A stretch of DNA of 6,265 nt from the NCBI GenBank assembly GCA_030632465.1, contig DAOVUR010000114.1:1-6265 (forward strand). Direction: 5' to 3'. The translations under genes were made by a program, and so were the position numbers. Numbering within the stretch: position 1 is the stretch's first letter; each line of letters opens with the position of its first letter. The notes beneath the pieces were generated by a model. The model was not told where the DNA came from, did not search any database, and saw nothing but the letters and a program-made list of their open reading frames with translations. This DNA comes from a bacterium (GTDB lineage Bacteria > Verrucomicrobiota > Kiritimatiellia > UBA8416 > CAMZLY01). Of the stretch, positions 4,397 through 6,265 are shown piece by piece.

Positions 4397-4561
4397 ATGT
4401 TTAAAGTTCGGGTTTGTAAGATTATGCGACGTAGTATGCGTTTAATGCACGAAGTGCCGAAGTTACGGTCTGTAACGCATGTTTGGCTCTTCGTGAGGTT
4501 ATTTCTGATACTATTTTATAACATTGGAAATTGCCGGTATTTAAAATATGACAGTAATTGA
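4397..4561 (+). CDS. Doubtful 54-residue small ORF
   Basis: An ATG at 4397 preceded by AGGA (4389-4392) opens a frame of 54 residues ending in TGA. The first 27 residues are basic (eight Arg/Lys, beginning MFKVRVCKIMRRSMR) and are followed by a hydrophobic stretch THVWLFVRLFLILFYNIG (27-44) that could be a single membrane segment, interrupted by one Arg. It ends 68 bases before the next gene. The ribosome-binding site is very close to the ATG (4 bases), codon use is unremarkable, and the same DNA can form alternative stems, so this may well be a random frame. No family was recognised. Confidence 0.15.
   Translation: MFKVRVCKIMRRSMRLMHEVPKLRSVTHVWLFVRLFLILFYNIGNCRYLKYDSN
4436..4495. other. 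Segment with alternative inverted repeats, possible leader RNA structure
   Basis: Four pairings are visible. ATGCGTT (4436-4442) pairs with AACGCAT (4474-4480). GCAC (4447-4450) pairs with GTGC (4454-4457). GTTAC (4462-4466) pairs with GTAAC (4472-4476) over a 5-base loop. CACGAAG (4448-4454) pairs with CTTCGTG (4489-4495). Some of these exclude each other, which would allow two conformations. It precedes the start codon of the large gene by about 135-195 bases. It matches no RNA family I recognise. Confidence 0.3.
4524..4552 (+). promoter_or_regulatory. Low-confidence sigma-70 promoter match for the large gene
   Basis: TTGGAA (4524-4529) and TATGAC (4547-4552) are separated by 17 bases, each matching 4 of 6 consensus positions. 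The last -10 base, usually a T, is a C. It would give a leader of roughly 70 bases before the ATG at 4630. AT-rich DNA makes such matches common. Confidence 0.25.
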
Positions 4562-4629
4562 CATTTTTTGTGGGTTTTGAGGGCAGAAAGAGCTATTTTA
4601 ATAAAAAACAGTAGTAGGAGTTTGGTATA

Positions 4630-6265
4630 ATGAGTGATCTAAAGGTTAAAGAGCGTAAATCAGCAGCGGTAACGCTTTCTGATATGGAAATCTTTATTTT
4701 TCCAGAACTGATGTACAGTCTAGTATTGGCGAATATTATGTCTCCTGTAATCTGGCGCTGGCGTGAAGACTCTTGGTTTGATGGCCTGGAAAGAATGCGG
4801 CCATATCGTCGTATGACTCGCATCAAGCAGTATATCATGGATCATTATATATTTAATCTTGATCTTGATACTTGGGGGCTCACAACTAAAGAGAAGGAGA
4901 TGGCGCGTTTTGCTAGTTTTATTGATACAGAGACGCTGGCAAGATCCAATGCGCTATTTGGTTATGAGGGGGATAAGTACTATTTTGATATAGATATACG
5001 CCGTCATTTCGGCCTGGATAAGTATGAGGGCATGGCCATTCCATATTGGAAGACAGAGACGGTTGAGGCTATGGATGGATTTAAGTATAGGCCGAACTAT
5101 GAGACTGGAGCTGGTGAGTGTGTTTCGCTGGCGGCACTCTATGCGGCGGCACTATTTGTGATTGGGAGAATTCCGTTAGAAGATATCTATATGATGGCAA
5201 CGCCGTTACATTCGCAAAATTATGTTGATTTAGATGATGGAGTCTTGACTAATAACCGAAGGTTAGTAACCAAGAATATGTGGTTTAATGGAACTGCTTT
5301 ATCAGCTCAAGCGCGGCGTGCATTAGAGAATGAGCGGGTGACAATTGTTGCGCATGCAACGGGACATATTCATACGGTGTATGATGAGGCTACCATTGAT
5401 AAGGATGCATATTTTAAGTTCTCCGGTAAATTGAATAATTATCTCAAGGCACCGGTAACGACCGAGTTGCTTGGGAATTTCTTGCGACATCATCGTGATC
5501 TGCAGGCGTGTTTTCAGGTGTCATTTCAGCGACATGGGGTTGCTCATTATGTTGCTATGGAACGTATCTTTGAATATGAGCATGGTTCGTCCTATAGGGT
5601 TACTGATAAGACGCGTGCCAAGTTGGTTAATGAGATAGATAGCGAAGAGTTAATGCATGATCCAATACCGAATAGAATCGAGTTTAATGAGGTGGAGGCG
5701 TTTATAAAGAAGAGTAACTTGGATATATCTAAGCCAGAAGATGTTAAGGTTCTTGATGCTCATTTTGTGCATGAGTGTTTGGGCCCTAAAGGTGCGATAG
5801 ATAAGTTTGTTAAGTTTTGTCATATCATACCTGATCTCCCTGATCATACTACGAAGTCATTTGATACTAGTCAGGAAACACTTGGGCTGGATTCAGACAT
5901 GACGAGGCAGGAGATTATTGAACGCTTAGAGATGATAAGAGGTGGCAATGTTGTGGTTGATCTGTCGTTTTATTCATATCGCGATCTTTCACGGGTGGAG
6001 TCTGGTCCGTTTTTGCAGGCTGCATTTGAGCGCAATCCGGTTACTGTTGATGCAACGGTGGATATGTCATTGTCTGATATTTTTGAAGAGTTGCAGGGTA
6101 TGCCTAATGAGTCCATTTATGAAGGTAAGGGGCGACTTGCTCAACCTGATGAGGTGTGGAATTGCGGGCGTGGTGATGGGGTGGAAAAAGCGTTATTGCT
6201 AGTAAATGTTTTTGTTAACAGGGCGACAGGAGAAGCGTGGAAAATAAAGATATCGGATGCAAAGG
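4630..6265 (+). CDS. Large uncharacterised protein with transglutaminase-like Cys/His region (3' end outside window)
   Basis: The frame runs from an ATG at 4630 (AGGAG at 4616-4620, 9 bases upstream) without a stop to the window edge, giving 545 complete codons; the protein continues beyond. I do not recognise a named family. Residues 158-180 (ETGAGECVSLAALYAAALFVIGR) look like the cysteine helix of transglutaminase-like/papain-fold proteins, with C164 as candidate nucleophile. TPLHSQNYVDLDDG (191-204) would supply the histidine (H194) and acidic residue (D200, D202 or D203), followed by LTNNRRLVTKNMW. A second segment, GRGDGVEKALLLVNVF (513-528), resembles the GYGDCKDKA.LL..LL motif of transglutaminase-like domains but has Gly at the cysteine position. 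There is no signal peptide or transmembrane helix; the N-terminal 100 residues are mostly helical and charged. A cytosolic location is inferred. The 527-bp upstream spacer suggests its own promoter. It might be a peptidase, a transamidase or a non-catalytic scaffold; the function is open. Confidence 0.85.
   Translation, partial: MSDLKVKERKSAAVTLSDMEIFIFPELMYSLVLANIMSPVIWRWREDSWFDGLERMRPYRRMTRIKQYIMDHYIFNLDLDTWGLTTKEKEMARFASFIDTETLARSNALFGYEGDKYYFDIDIRRHFGLDKYEGMAIPYWKTETVEAMDGFKYRPNYETGAGECVSLAALYAAALFVIGRIPLEDIYMMATPLHSQNYVDLDDGVLTNNRRLVTKNMWFNGTALSAQARRALENERVTIVAHATGHIHTVYDEATIDKDAYFKFSGKLNNYLKAPVTTELLGNFLRHHRDLQACFQVSFQRHGVAHYVAMERIFEYEHGSSYRVTDKTRAKLVNEIDSEELMHDPIPNRIEFNEVEAFIKKSNLDISKPEDVKVLDAHFVHECLGPKGAIDKFVKFCHIIPDLPDHTTKSFDTSQETLGLDSDMTRQEIIERLEMIRGGNVVVDLSFYSYRDLSRVESGPFLQAAFERNPVTVDATVDMSLSDIFEELQGMPNESIYEGKGRLAQPDEVWNCGRGDGVEKALLLVNVFVNRATGEAWKIKISDAK

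Larger units (their letters stand above)
4103..4629. other. 527-bp AT-rich intergenic region
   Basis: This spacer contains no convincing gene on either strand. It holds a weak CGGTA/TACCG hairpin (4106-4121) just after the upstream stop, a perfect palindrome (4238-4252), a T-run hairpin (4297-4320), a segment with several alternative stems (4436-4495), a low-quality promoter match (4524-4552) and an isolated TTGACA (4558-4563) with no -10 box at a suitable distance. Its length and inverted repeats suggest a regulated promoter region for the large gene starting at 4630, but nothing in it was recognised as a known riboswitch or operator. Confidence 0.6.

Noticed and set aside
4558..4599. Promoter built on the perfect TTGACA at 4558
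   Set aside because: At 15-19 bases downstream there is only GC-rich GAGGGCAG sequence; the nearest AT-rich box (TATTTT at 4594) is about 30 bases away, too far for sigma-70.
4593..6202. Frames 4593-4838 minus, 5650-5847 minus and 5942-6202 plus within the large gene
   Set aside because: They overlap the 545-codon uninterrupted frame that begins with a good ribosome-binding site; none has recognisable motifs.

Overview
This 6.3-kb window is ordinary-looking bacterial chromosome: moderate to low GC, compact Shine-Dalgarno-led genes, and repeat-rich intergenic DNA. The CACGAAT tandem units, heptamer repeats and large palindrome between genes, together with the gene families seen, remind me of free-living members of the PVC group (Lentisphaerota/Kiritimatiellota-like). 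That assignment is a recollection-based inference and is weak. There is no phage, plasmid, transposase, CRISPR, rRNA or tRNA signal.

Layout: (1) bases 1-294 are the 3' end of a galU-type UTP-glucose-1-phosphate uridylyltransferase. (2) 295-542 is a spacer dominated by an 89-bp palindrome flanked by two small hairpins that share a GCTTGC core. (3) 543-1622 is a complete PfkB-family sugar kinase, most like 2-keto-3-deoxygluconate kinase. (4) 1623-2110 lies between convergent genes. It holds a strong bidirectional terminator, three short tandem arrays (periods 7, 9 and 7), a module present in two degenerate copies and a 50-nt hairpin. (5) 2111-2677, minus strand, is an elongation factor P paralogue of the EfpL/YeiP type, with a TTGACA-containing promoter behind it. 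(6) 2846-3685 and 3704-4102 form a likely two-gene plus-strand operon: a PlsC-like acyltransferase with an unusual acceptor motif and a small conserved protein of unknown function (DUF6941-like). (7) 4103-4629 is AT-rich non-coding DNA with a weak terminator, a perfect 15-bp palindrome, a potentially structured segment and at most one doubtful small ORF. (8) From 4630 to the window edge runs a large uncharacterised protein, open at its 3' end, with a transglutaminase-like Cys/His/Asp region and a second degenerate motif.

The genes do not form one pathway. GalU supplies UDP-glucose for envelope polysaccharides, the kinase belongs to uronate/aldonate catabolism, EfpL helps ribosomes through difficult proline-containing sequences, and the acyltransferase acts on phospholipids. 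The least understood parts are the large transglutaminase-like protein, the DUF6941-like gene coupled to the acyltransferase, and the repeat-filled intergenic regions. I did not find a convincing multi-gene novel system.
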